Below, one piece after another: positions 13,287-19,711 of a stretch of DNA of 25,782 bases; the first letter of the stretch is position 1; every line of letters begins with the position of its first letter. The stretch covers positions 1 to 25,782 of the forward strand of contig JBQTGY010000129.1 in NCBI GenBank assembly GCA_052390415.1, given 5' to 3'. This DNA is from JANNWF01 sp052390415 (lineage in GTDB: Bacteria > Pseudomonadota > Gammaproteobacteria > Xanthomonadales > Xanthomonadaceae). Made by a program: the position numbers and the translations under genes. Under the pieces are notes generated by a model. That model was given only the letters and a program-made list of their open reading frames with translations, was not told the DNA's origin and made no database searches.

Positions 13287-14351
13287 TCAGCGAGTCCGCG
13301 CCAGTCCTCGCATCGCCAACATGCCAAGCAACAACGCCAACGCTGCCAGCAGCCACGGCGAGTTGCTCGGAATCGATTGCGCTGGCGGGAAGCCGATCAC
13401 CACATTGACCTCGCCGCTGTCGTTGTTCGCGGTGTTCGGATCGAACGTTGGTGTGGCTGTGGTGGCCGAAAATCGAATGGGTGAGGCCACAATGGCGTTG
13501 ACATTCCCTCGCATGGTCGCCACGACCGTTGTTGCTCCCGCCGGCAGTTGCACGGCGCTACAGATAAGGCTTGATGGCATCGACGGAAAAATGGGGAGGG
13601 AAATAAAACCAGAAACGCAGGTCCAACCGTCCGCCAAAGTCAATTGTGTACCGGCCAGCGCCGGAGTTGGCCGAGGCAGGGCAAAGCCCAAGAGGTTGGC
13701 GCTAGGCTGGAAATAGGTGAACGAAGGCCATGCCGCCACATCCGGGCCGGCGTTCTCCACCACAATTCGAAATGTGACCGGACTGCCAGTCGTCACAAAA
13801 CTTTGATCGGCACTTACGCGAACTTGCAGGTCGGCCGTTTCGGAGCCCGACTGCACCAACGTTGGTATCAGTGCCAGGTTGTTTTCGAGGTTGGTTTCGA
13901 TGCCTTGCGACCTGACTTCTGCGCGCGCCATCAGCAGTGTTCCGACCGCCACGGTGGGCGCGATCCGCACATCGATATTGATCTGGGCGAGGCCAAAGGT
14001 GCCGGAGTCGGAAAGGGCGCATCTCACAACGCCTGCGCTGCCAATTGCCGGGGGAGCACAGGTTGTTGACAAGGCGTGGTGGGGAAACGGGAACGAAAGC
14101 GCAGTGAATCCCAGGCCGGCAGGAAGCTCTATTTCGAGGGTCGGATTGAGTCCCTCAACGGTGCCAGAACGGCCGGCAGTGACCTGAAAGCGAATCAGGT
14201 CGCCAGGTTTGGAAACGCCTCTGAACGGAACAGCACTCACGTCCATGAATAAAGTGGACTGCGCGAGCGCCAGGCTACCGCTCATCAGGAGCGCGGCGAA
14301 AACGAGACTCGCGGAAACGAATCGTTCGAGCGTTTGCAAGCGAAATCGCAT
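13287..14351 (-). CDS. Exported DUF11-like surface protein with IPTL-CTERM-like tail
   Basis: This 354-residue protein has a signal peptide (FVSASLVFAALLMSGSLALA, cleavage before QSTLF at about residue 31). The body holds two beta-sandwich-like units. The second shows the pattern of DUF11/CARDB-type repeats: ADLQVRVSADQSFVTTGSPV then TFRIVVENAGPDVAAW and, later, FDPNTANNDSGEVNVVIG. The C-terminus, IPSNSPWLLAALALLLGMLA followed by MRGLARTR, has a short IP motif, a membrane helix and an arginine cluster. This is the plan of IPTL-CTERM/PEP-CTERM sorting tails. The protein is probably sent to the outer surface and processed by an exosortase-like enzyme. The start at 14351 is chosen for the signal peptide; the frame is open further upstream without support. 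Confidence 0.72.
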   Translation of the reverse strand: MRFRLQTLERFVSASLVFAALLMSGSLALAQSTLFMDVSAVPFRGVSKPGDLIRFQVTAGRSGTVEGLNPTLEIELPAGLGFTALSFPFPHHALSTTCAPPAIGSAGVVRCALSDSGTFGLAQINIDVRIAPTVAVGTLLMARAEVRSQGIETNLENNLALIPTLVQSGSETADLQVRVSADQSFVTTGSPVTFRIVVENAGPDVAAWPSFTYFQPSANLLGFALPRPTPALAGTQLTLADGWTCVSGFISLPIFPSMPSSLICSAVQLPAGATTVVATMRGNVNAIVASPIRFSATTATPTFDPNTANNDSGEVNVVIGFPPAQSIPSNSPWLLAALALLLGMLAMRGLARTR

Positions 14352-14454
14352 GTCGGTCGTCCTTGTCGAGACCCGTCGCCAAGCTTTGGCGCAGCACCGA
14401 ACCTGACACGAGTGACTCAAAACATCAACGTCAACTCCAGCTGTTGATTCGGGC

Positions 14455-15480
14455 TTACGGGCCACGCCCCTCAAACAACCCCACCGGATACTCCGCCTTC
14501 TGCTCCCGTGCCTGCAGCATCTTCAGGCCTTCGGCGGGGGTGATGGCTTCGTGCAGTACGCGTTGTACCAACTCACTGATCGGCAACTCAATGCGATGGC
14601 GATTGGCGAGGCGCATGACTTCGTCGGCGGTCTGGATCGACTCCACGGCTTGTCCGATTTGTGCGACGGCTTGGGCGATGGATTGGCCGCGGCCCAAGGC
14701 CAGCCCCAAGCGGCGGTTGCGCGACAGATCGCCGGTGCAGGTGAGTACCAGGTCGCCGAGCCCGGCCAGACCCATCAGGGTCTCTGCCTTGCCGCCGAGG
14801 GCCACGTTCAAGCGCAGCATTTCGTTCAAGCCACGGGTGATCAGGCCGGCACGCGCATTGAGGCCGAGGTTCATGCCATCGGCGATACCGGTGGCTACGG
14901 CGAGTACGTTTTTCATCGCGCCACCGAGTTCGGCACCGATCACATCGCCGCCGGTGTAAGCGCGAAACGTCGGGCCGTGCAACACGTCGGCAACCTGTTG
15001 CGCGAAGGCGGCTGATTCCGAGTGCACGGTCACTGCGGTGGGCAATCCTTGCGTCACCTCGCGCGCGAACGACGGGCCGGTGACCACGGCCAGCGGCACG
15101 TCGGTACCCAGGGTCTGCTCGGCGACTTCGTGCAGGAAGCGGCCCGAACCCAGTTCAAACCCCTTGGTAGCCCAAGCCAAACCCACATCACTGCGCCGAT
15201 GTGCAGCCAGCTCGGTCACGACTTCGGGAAAGGCGTGACTGGGCACGACCACCAGCAACAGATCGGCAGCGCTGACGGTGCTTGCCAGATCCGCGCTGAA
15301 GTGCAACGCCGGCGGCAGATCAAGATCAGGCAAATAACGCAGATTGCGTTTGTGCGCTGCCATCTCCGCCATGTCATCGGCGCGACGACCCCACAATGTC
15401 GTCGGGTGACCACTGCGCGCGCACAGCGACGCCAGCGCGGTACCCCACGAGCCGGCACCAAGCACGCCGACTCGGGGCAT
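14455..15480 (-). CDS. gpsA: Glycerol-3-phosphate dehydrogenase [NAD(P)+] GpsA
   Basis: This 341-residue cytoplasmic enzyme reduces dihydroxyacetone phosphate to sn-glycerol 3-phosphate, the backbone for phospholipids. The N-terminal Rossmann motif is VGVLGAGSWGTALA. The C-terminal catalytic domain shows GPSFAREVTQGLPTAV, GGAMKNVLAVATGIADG with the family's catalytic lysine, GLNARAGLITRGLNEM, and GLAGLGDLVLTCTGDLSRNR. Length is typical. I chose the ATG at 15480 because it leads directly into the nucleotide-binding strand. In-frame ATGs at 15498 and 15519 would add 6 or 13 residues, and the one at 15519 lies three bases after the secB stop, which would favour coupling. The secB-gpsA order matches the arrangement known from enterobacteria. 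Confidence 0.95.
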   Translation of the reverse strand: MPRVGVLGAGSWGTALASLCARSGHPTTLWGRRADDMAEMAAHKRNLRYLPDLDLPPALHFSADLASTVSAADLLLVVVPSHAFPEVVTELAAHRRSDVGLAWATKGFELGSGRFLHEVAEQTLGTDVPLAVVTGPSFAREVTQGLPTAVTVHSESAAFAQQVADVLHGPTFRAYTGGDVIGAELGGAMKNVLAVATGIADGMNLGLNARAGLITRGLNEMLRLNVALGGKAETLMGLAGLGDLVLTCTGDLSRNRRLGLALGRGQSIAQAVAQIGQAVESIQTADEVMRLANRHRIELPISELVQRVLHEAITPAEGLKMLQAREQKAEYPVGLFEGRGP

Positions 15481-15522
15481 CACCAGCCCGGACTCCATAG
15501 ACCCCGGGCCGGTTGGCATGAC

Positions 15523-16029
15523 TCAGGCGTTGCCGGCTTCCAGCGTGGTCGTCGGCATGCTCACTTGATCGGCGCGACGGCGCAGTTGTTCGGCATACAG
15601 CTGCTCGAAATTGATCGGCTGCAAGAGGTACGGGGGGAAGCCGCCGTTCTGCACCAGGTCGCTGATGATTTGGCGGGCGTACGGAAACAGCGCGTTCGGG
15701 CAGTACGTGGACAACACGGCTTCAAGATTGGCTTGGTCAAAGCCGACGATGCCGAAGATGCCAGCCTGCTGCACTTCGGCCAGATAGGCGCTTTTTTCCG
15801 CCAGGGTGCAGGTCAGGGTCAGGCTGAGCACCACTTCGTACAGATTCTCGTTGAGGGTCGCGACCTTCTGACTCAGGTTGAGCTGCAGGTTGGGCTGGCC
15901 TTCCTGCTGAAAGATCATCGGCGAATTGGGGGCCTCGAACGAGGCGTCTTTCACGTAAATCTTCTGTACCACCAACTGTGCGGTGGGCTGTTGTGCGCTG
16001 GCGGCGCCGTTTGCAGTTTCGTCGGCCAT
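15523..16029 (-). CDS. secB: Protein-export chaperone SecB
   Basis: This 168-residue tetrameric chaperone keeps preproteins unfolded and hands them to SecA. The sequence carries the family core QKIYVKDASFEAPNSPMIF, LNENLYEVVLSLTLTC, EVQQAGIFGIVGFDQANLEA, and ALFPYARQIISDLVQNGGFPP followed by LLQPINFEQLY. An acidic, alanine-rich opening and a disordered C-terminus are normal. GGAG, eight bases upstream of the ATG at 16029, supports the start. It lies downstream of the rhodanese gene and upstream of gpsA on the same strand. In enterobacteria a glutaredoxin gene (grxC) sits between the rhodanese gene and secB; here that place holds only 187 bases without a gene. Confidence 0.97.
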   Translation of the reverse strand: MADETANGAASAQQPTAQLVVQKIYVKDASFEAPNSPMIFQQEGQPNLQLNLSQKVATLNENLYEVVLSLTLTCTLAEKSAYLAEVQQAGIFGIVGFDQANLEAVLSTYCPNALFPYARQIISDLVQNGGFPPYLLQPINFEQLYAEQLRRRADQVSMPTTTLEAGNA

Positions 16030-16067
16030 TTCGGCGTCTCCGGTAGGGTTGAATTGAAAGGGGCGGG

Positions 16068-16087
16068 ATTATCCCACGCCTGTGGGA
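16068..16087 (-). promoter_or_regulatory. Candidate secB promoter with overlapping dyad
   Basis: On the minus strand TGGGATAAT provides an extended -10 element (GATAAT, complement at 16068-16073). TGCTCA, 16 bases upstream of it, is a poor -35. The dyad TCCCAC-GCCT-GTGGGA (16072-16087) overlaps the promoter and could be an operator. This would give secB and gpsA a start of their own, independent of the rhodanese gene. Confidence 0.35.
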
Positions 16088-16142
16088 CGTGAGCAGATGG
16101 GGGCGGAATGGGGGGCAGACAAGCGGTTGCAGCAGAACAGCG

Positions 16143-16199
16143 AGTTCCAGTTCCAGAAAAGCCGAAGCGCGCGCTGATTGCCCTTCTGCAACTGGAACT
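16143..16199. repeat. Inverted repeat between the rhodanese gene and secB
   Basis: AGTTCCAGTT (16143-16152) is perfectly inverted at 16190-16199. Inside the arms pairing continues with one mismatch (CAGAA against TTCTG). The stem could stop or attenuate transcripts leaving the rhodanese gene. No T-tract follows. Confidence 0.45.
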
Positions 16200-16216
16200 G
16201 GCCCACCGGAACTGCT

Positions 16217-16651
16217 CTATTTCCGCTTCGCCAGCGGCAAGTCCGCCTGTTGCCACGCGGAAATGCCGCCATCCAGGGCATAGACGTTCTTGAAACCCGC
16301 CTTGACCAAGCGTTTGGCCGCTTGATCCGATTGCGTGCCGATACGGCAGACGATCGCCACCGGCAGTTCCTTGACCTTGGCCAAGATCTTGTTCTCGGGG
16401 TCAAACTGGCTCAGTGCAACGTGTTTGGAGCCAACGATATGGCCTTTCTCGAAGTCGTTGATGGGGCTGACATCAATGACCAGAGCATCCTCGCGGTTGA
16501 TCAGGCGCGTGAGTTCGGCGGGAGTGATCGCCTTGTAGCCACGGGTGAAACGGCTGACTTCGTTGGCAATCAGGGCCACGCCGATGCCAATGAAGGCGAG
16601 GCTCAGGATCGGGTGATTGCCGATGAACTGGGATATCTGGTCGAGTTCCAC
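16217..16651 (-). CDS. Membrane-anchored rhodanese-like protein (YibN type)
   Basis: This 144-residue protein has one N-terminal membrane helix (about 12-30, ILSLAFIGIGVALIA) and a single rhodanese domain from about 40. The domain shows the usual ALVIDVSPINDFEKGHIVGS and the active-site loop CRIGTQS with Cys102, followed by AAKRLVKAGFKNVYALDGGI with AW. It should carry sulfane sulfur on Cys102 at the cytoplasmic face of the membrane; the acceptor is unknown. The relative in E. coli, YibN, is encoded before grxC, secB and gpsA, so the position here supports the assignment. The start is set by the conserved short segment before the helix. Confidence 0.88.
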   Translation of the reverse strand: MELDQISQFIGNHPILSLAFIGIGVALIANEVSRFTRGYKAITPAELTRLINREDALVIDVSPINDFEKGHIVGSKHVALSQFDPENKILAKVKELPVAIVCRIGTQSDQAAKRLVKAGFKNVYALDGGISAWQQADLPLAKRK

Positions 16652-16733
16652 GGTGTTTCCGGTGGGTGGGGTGGGGGTGACCAGCGCGGTCGATTCACGC
16701 TGCCGGTGCTTGCATCAAACATGAAGCGCGCAG

Positions 16734-16836
16734 CTTCAACGCGGAGGCGCAGAACGCAGAGAAGCCAGTGAATGGGGTCAGGGCCGAACGGGGAATGTCT
16801 GCGTACTCTGCGTTTCTCTGCGCTTCTGCGTTAAAG
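16734..16836. repeat. Inverted pair of CGCAGAG-rich intergenic repeats
   Basis: CTTCAACGCGGAGGCGCAGA followed by ACGCAGAG (16734-16761) is inverted as CTCTGCGTTTCTCTGCGCTT followed by CTGCGTTAAAG (16806-16836). The two differ by a few substitutions and a three-base gap. Between them are 44 unpaired bases. Such CGCAGAG-rich palindromes recur between genes in many bacterial genomes. This one fills much of the 275-base gap between speE and the rhodanese gene, in which I see no gene. Confidence 0.65.
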
Positions 16837-16926
16837 ATTTTGGGCTCTGGAGGGTGACAGTGCCTGATTGCGCCGGGACAGCGGGACCTCAACGGCGTGC
16901 CGAGCACTCCCACGGTCAAGTCACGA

Positions 16927-17784
16927 TCAAGCTTCGCCCAGCGCCTCACGCACGAACTCGGGCAACACCATCGCCGCGCGGTGAATCTCGGCGCTGTAAT
17001 AACGGGTCGGAAATTGTTTTGACTGCGCGCCGCGCTCGCGAAAGCCGGACAGGTCCGCTCCCTTGCGCGCCAGCGTGCAGCTCCACCAACCGGTGGGGTA
17101 ACACGGCTGCGGAAAGCCCATGGTGCGCACCGCAGCAAAACCCGCCTGCCGCATGTGTTGGCGCATCGCCCGAATCAACGGCAGGTGCACCAGCGGCGAC
17201 TCCGATTGTTGCACCAGGATGCCGCCGGGACGCAGCGCGCGCAGGCAGCTCTGATAAAACGCCTCGTTGAAGAGGCCCTCGGCCGGACCGACTGGATCGG
17301 TCGAATCGACGATCACCACGTCCAGGGAGTCATGCGCCGCATTGCGCATGTAGGCGATGCCATCATCAAACAACAGCTGCGCGCGCGGATCGTTGTTGCC
17401 TTCGCACAATTCGGGAAAATACTGCTCAGCCAGGCGGGTAACGCGCTCGTCGATTTCCACCTGCACGGCGGACTCGACTTCGCGATGGCGCAGCACTTCG
17501 CGCAAGGTGCCGCAATCGCCGCCGCCGATCACCACCACCCGCTTCGGGTTGCTGTGGGTGAACAGCGCGGGGTGCGCCATCATCTCGTGATAGAGGAAAT
17601 TGTCGCGGCTGGTCAGCATGATGCAACCATCGATCACCATCAGCTTGCCCCAATCGGTGGTGTCCCAGATTTCCAGCTTCTGGAACGCCGACTGCTCTTC
17701 GTGCAATTGGCCGGTGACCCGAAAGCCAACGGCTGAGCCAGACGGCTCGAAGGCTTCGTGATACCAGGTCGGTGTCGCTGACAT
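16927..17784 (-). CDS. speE: Polyamine aminopropyltransferase (spermidine synthase) SpeE
   Basis: This 285-residue cytoplasmic enzyme transfers an aminopropyl group from decarboxylated S-adenosylmethionine to putrescine. The N-terminal beta domain shows TDWGKLMVIDGCIMLTSRDN and YHEMMAHPALFTH. The cofactor motif is VVVIGGGDCGTLREVLRH (about 83-100), in which the second Gly of the common GGGDGG is Cys91. The acidic loop EID (110-112) and DDG (140-142) follow. The catalytic Asp160 lies in VDSTDPVGPAEGLF. The C-terminal PCYPTGWWSCTLARKG and RYYSAEIHRAAMVLPEFV are family-typical. A good promoter lies 31-58 bases upstream of the ATG. speA, which starts the agmatine route to putrescine, lies close by on the opposite strand. 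Confidence 0.95.
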   Translation of the reverse strand: MSATPTWYHEAFEPSGSAVGFRVTGQLHEEQSAFQKLEIWDTTDWGKLMVIDGCIMLTSRDNFLYHEMMAHPALFTHSNPKRVVVIGGGDCGTLREVLRHREVESAVQVEIDERVTRLAEQYFPELCEGNNDPRAQLLFDDGIAYMRNAAHDSLDVVIVDSTDPVGPAEGLFNEAFYQSCLRALRPGGILVQQSESPLVHLPLIRAMRQHMRQAGFAAVRTMGFPQPCYPTGWWSCTLARKGADLSGFRERGAQSKQFPTRYYSAEIHRAAMVLPEFVREALGEA

Positions 17785-17814
17785 GCGGGCATTCCGGTGC
17801 GGATGGGGGCGGCG

Positions 17815-17842
17815 ATTGTACCCAATCGGGCGCCCTGCATAA
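17815..17842 (-). promoter_or_regulatory. Candidate sigma-70 promoter of speE
   Basis: On the minus strand TACAAT (complement at 17815-17820) is one base from the ideal -10. A weak -35, TTATGC (17837-17842), lies 16 bases upstream. The predicted start leaves a leader of about 24 bases, with GGAA before the ATG at 17784. Confidence 0.5.
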
Positions 17843-17994
17843 GTTTTGCTGCGCAGACGCTAGTGCCGACGGTTCGACCCGCCTGGACTTCTCCGAGTGC
17901 GCGAGCATCCCGCGATCCAGCAAGTGACCAGGTCACGCTGATCGACGCGGCAGCATCTGGCCACCGCAGATACAAGTGTGTGGTGCGCAGGGCG

Positions 17995-19200
17995 CTACTG
18001 GCTCTCCAGTGCCTCACCGCCGACCCAGGCAATGAGGCTGGTGGCCGAAACGGGCGCATCCTTCAGGGCGGCTGGACGCCACTGCTCAGAGGGGGGCGCC
18101 TGCACTCGGTTGGCCATCAGTCGGGTCAGGCGCAGTCCCAATTCGCGCTGATCTTCGTTGAGCCCGCGCACCAAAAAGAACAGCACGCCGCTTCGCAGCG
18201 GCAGCGCTGCGCGATGTTCAAAGCGGCCGTCGTCATCAGCCAAAGACCATGTCAGGACGCGGCGATTCCCGTCCCATTGCGGTGCAAAACTGCCTTCACC
18301 CAGCCGTCGACCGCCGCGCCCGCGTTGCTGGACTCCGGATAGCTCCCCGAGTTTGCTCACGAAGGCGCCTTCGTCCAGACCAAGTGGCGTATGGCCGACA
18401 TTCAAAAAGCGCACCTCCAACACCCAGGCGTCGGGTTGCGCTAGATCGACGCTCTCATGGACGATCCATCCGAGGCTGCCCGGCAGGCGCGGCTGGCTAC
18501 GCAAGGTCGCCAGTCGACCCAGTCTTTGCTCAGGCAGGAAGCGGAATCGGGCTGGAAGCTCGATGCTGACGCCCGCAGCCGGCCAGTTCACCGTGGCGTA
18601 CTGATACGCCAGCCCCGCCACGGCAGCCGGCAAAGCAAGTAGCGGATCTTCGGCGGGAACTGCGGTTGCGGGGGCAGGCGCCGCTGCAGTTGGTGTCGGG
18701 TTCGGCAAGCTCGCTGCAGAACGTGGAGGTTGAGCCGTGGTGCTGACGGTATCGACGCCGCTGTCATCCTCGTCGTCGTAGTCGCCTTCGTAGTCGCTTT
18801 CGTAGTCGCCATCCTCGGGAAACTCCAGCGAGCCACCTTCAGCGACAATCCGCTCACGCTCGGCCATGATGAGCGCATGCATTTCGGGGTTTTCCTGCTG
18901 GATCAGTTGCAGGTCTTCCTCGCTGTAGTAAGCAGCCGTCTCGATGATCGCGCGGTCGACACCGCGACTGACCATGACCACGCTGAGCACCAGGGCGAGC
19001 AAACCGGCGAAAAACGGAATGCGGATGTCGGTGTCCGGATCGCCCCAGTTCTTGATCAGGCTGATCAAGGCCAGCGGCCAGATGAAGAACGTCGCCACCG
19101 CCAGCAATCCGCTGCCGCGGGCGATCTTGACGACCATCCAGATCACCATCAAAAACGCAAAACCGTAGTAGAGCGCGGCTGAGCCGAAGCTACCCAACAT
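17995..19200 (-). CDS. Membrane protein of unknown function with acidic repeat and soluble C-terminal domain
   Basis: This 401-residue protein starts at the ATG at 19200, four bases after the previous stop (TGAGATG). Three hydrophobic helices lie at about 8-27, 32-50 and 61-80. A charged segment (EEDLQLIQQENPEMHALIMA, 95-114) follows, then a very acidic run with three xxDY units (about 130-147), then a proline- and alanine-rich linker (about 155-190). The C-terminal domain (about 200-400) begins ATVNWPAAGVSIELPARFRF and continues LGWIVHESVDLAQPDAWVLE. This loosely recalls DUF2167-type membrane-anchored proteins, but I would not rely on that. The layout suggests an inner-membrane anchor carrying a periplasmic or cytoplasmic domain on a flexible tether. 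It shares an operon with the gene at 19202. Confidence 0.72.
   Translation of the reverse strand: MLGSFGSAALYYGFAFLMVIWMVVKIARGSGLLAVATFFIWPLALISLIKNWGDPDTDIRIPFFAGLLALVLSVVMVSRGVDRAIIETAAYYSEEDLQLIQQENPEMHALIMAERERIVAEGGSLEFPEDGDYESDYEGDYDDEDDSGVDTVSTTAQPPRSAASLPNPTPTAAAPAPATAVPAEDPLLALPAAVAGLAYQYATVNWPAAGVSIELPARFRFLPEQRLGRLATLRSQPRLPGSLGWIVHESVDLAQPDAWVLEVRFLNVGHTPLGLDEGAFVSKLGELSGVQQRGRGGRRLGEGSFAPQWDGNRRVLTWSLADDDGRFEHRAALPLRSGVLFFLVRGLNEDQRELGLRLTRLMANRVQAPPSEQWRPAALKDAPVSATSLIAWVGGEALESQ
18777..18812 (-). repeat. Three tandem 12-bp units encoding acidic xxDY repeats
   Basis: On the plus strand CGTAGTCGCCTT, CGTAGTCGCTTT and CGTAGTCGCCAT follow each other. On the coding strand each gives four residues ending in Asp-Tyr, producing DGDY, ESDY and EGDY. 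The array could change copy number by slippage without shifting the frame. Confidence 0.8.
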
Positions 19201-19201
19201 C

Positions 19202-19561
19202 TCAGCGCTCCTCGATCTGAGTGACCTGTTCGGGCTCAAAGCCGAACAGGTAGTTACCCGCACCTACGCGGACCTTGAGTTTCGCCGAGCGTGCATTGGC
19301 CTCCACAAGCACGCCGAAACGACTGCCACCGTCAGCGAGTGTGACCCGTAAGGGCGTGCCGATCTTTTGCCGCAGTTCCGCGAACGGGATGCCCGGACCG
19401 CTGCTTGGGCGGATGGGTTTGCGGCTTGCTGCATTTGTTTCCAGGTAGCGGTTCAGCCACGCCAAGTCCGCTTCGGCACTCGGGATCGCGTTGCTGGAGG
19501 CGGTCTGGGCCGCCGCTGCCGGCGCCAGCATGAGCAACAAACAGAATCGAATCAATAACAT
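19202..19561 (-). CDS. Small exported protein with a beta-barrel-like C-terminus
   Basis: This 119-residue protein starts MLLIRFCLLLMLAPAAAAQ, a signal peptide with cleavage likely before QTASS, so it should be periplasmic. A short helical part, ADLAWLNRYLETNAA, follows. The end (about 58-117) reads IPFAELRQKIGTPLRVTLAD and RFGVLVEANARSAKLKVRVG, alternating strands that suggest a small SH3- or Sm-like barrel. I do not recognise the family. Its stop is separated by one base from the start of the next gene, so the two are probably translated together and may interact at the inner membrane. It diverges from speA; the 150-base gap between the starts must hold both promoters. The frame is open upstream, but the signal peptide fixes the start. 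Confidence 0.7.
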   Translation of the reverse strand: MLLIRFCLLLMLAPAAAAQTASSNAIPSAEADLAWLNRYLETNAASRKPIRPSSGPGIPFAELRQKIGTPLRVTLADGGSRFGVLVEANARSAKLKVRVGAGNYLFGFEPEQVTQIEER

Positions 19562-19622
19562 GACTGTGCACGCAGGGTGGACGGGTAGCGAATTGTCCGC
19601 TCTCATTGGCTGCGATGGCAAA

Positions 19623-19648
19623 GCGTGGATCAACCCGGCAGTCCACGC
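19623..19648. promoter_or_regulatory. Dyad in the speA upstream region
   Basis: GCGTGGA (19623-19629) is inverted as TCCACGC (19642-19648) with 12 bases between. It lies 63 bases before the speA start, in the divergent promoter region. It could be an operator or a leader stem. No clear -35/-10 pair is seen. Confidence 0.3.
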
Positions 19649-19711
19649 ACATCCGTCACGATGGATAGCAACCGCTAAACTGCCGGCCCATCTCGAACTT
19701 CAAAAGCGACC

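Noticed and set aside
15022..16092. Plus-strand open frame of 356 codons opposite gpsA and secB
   Set aside because: It is antisense to two well-supported genes and has no domain signature.
17862..17890. Possible tRNA T-arm (GGTTCGACCC)
   Set aside because: No matching acceptor, D or anticodon arms can be folded around it. It lies in the leader region upstream of speE.
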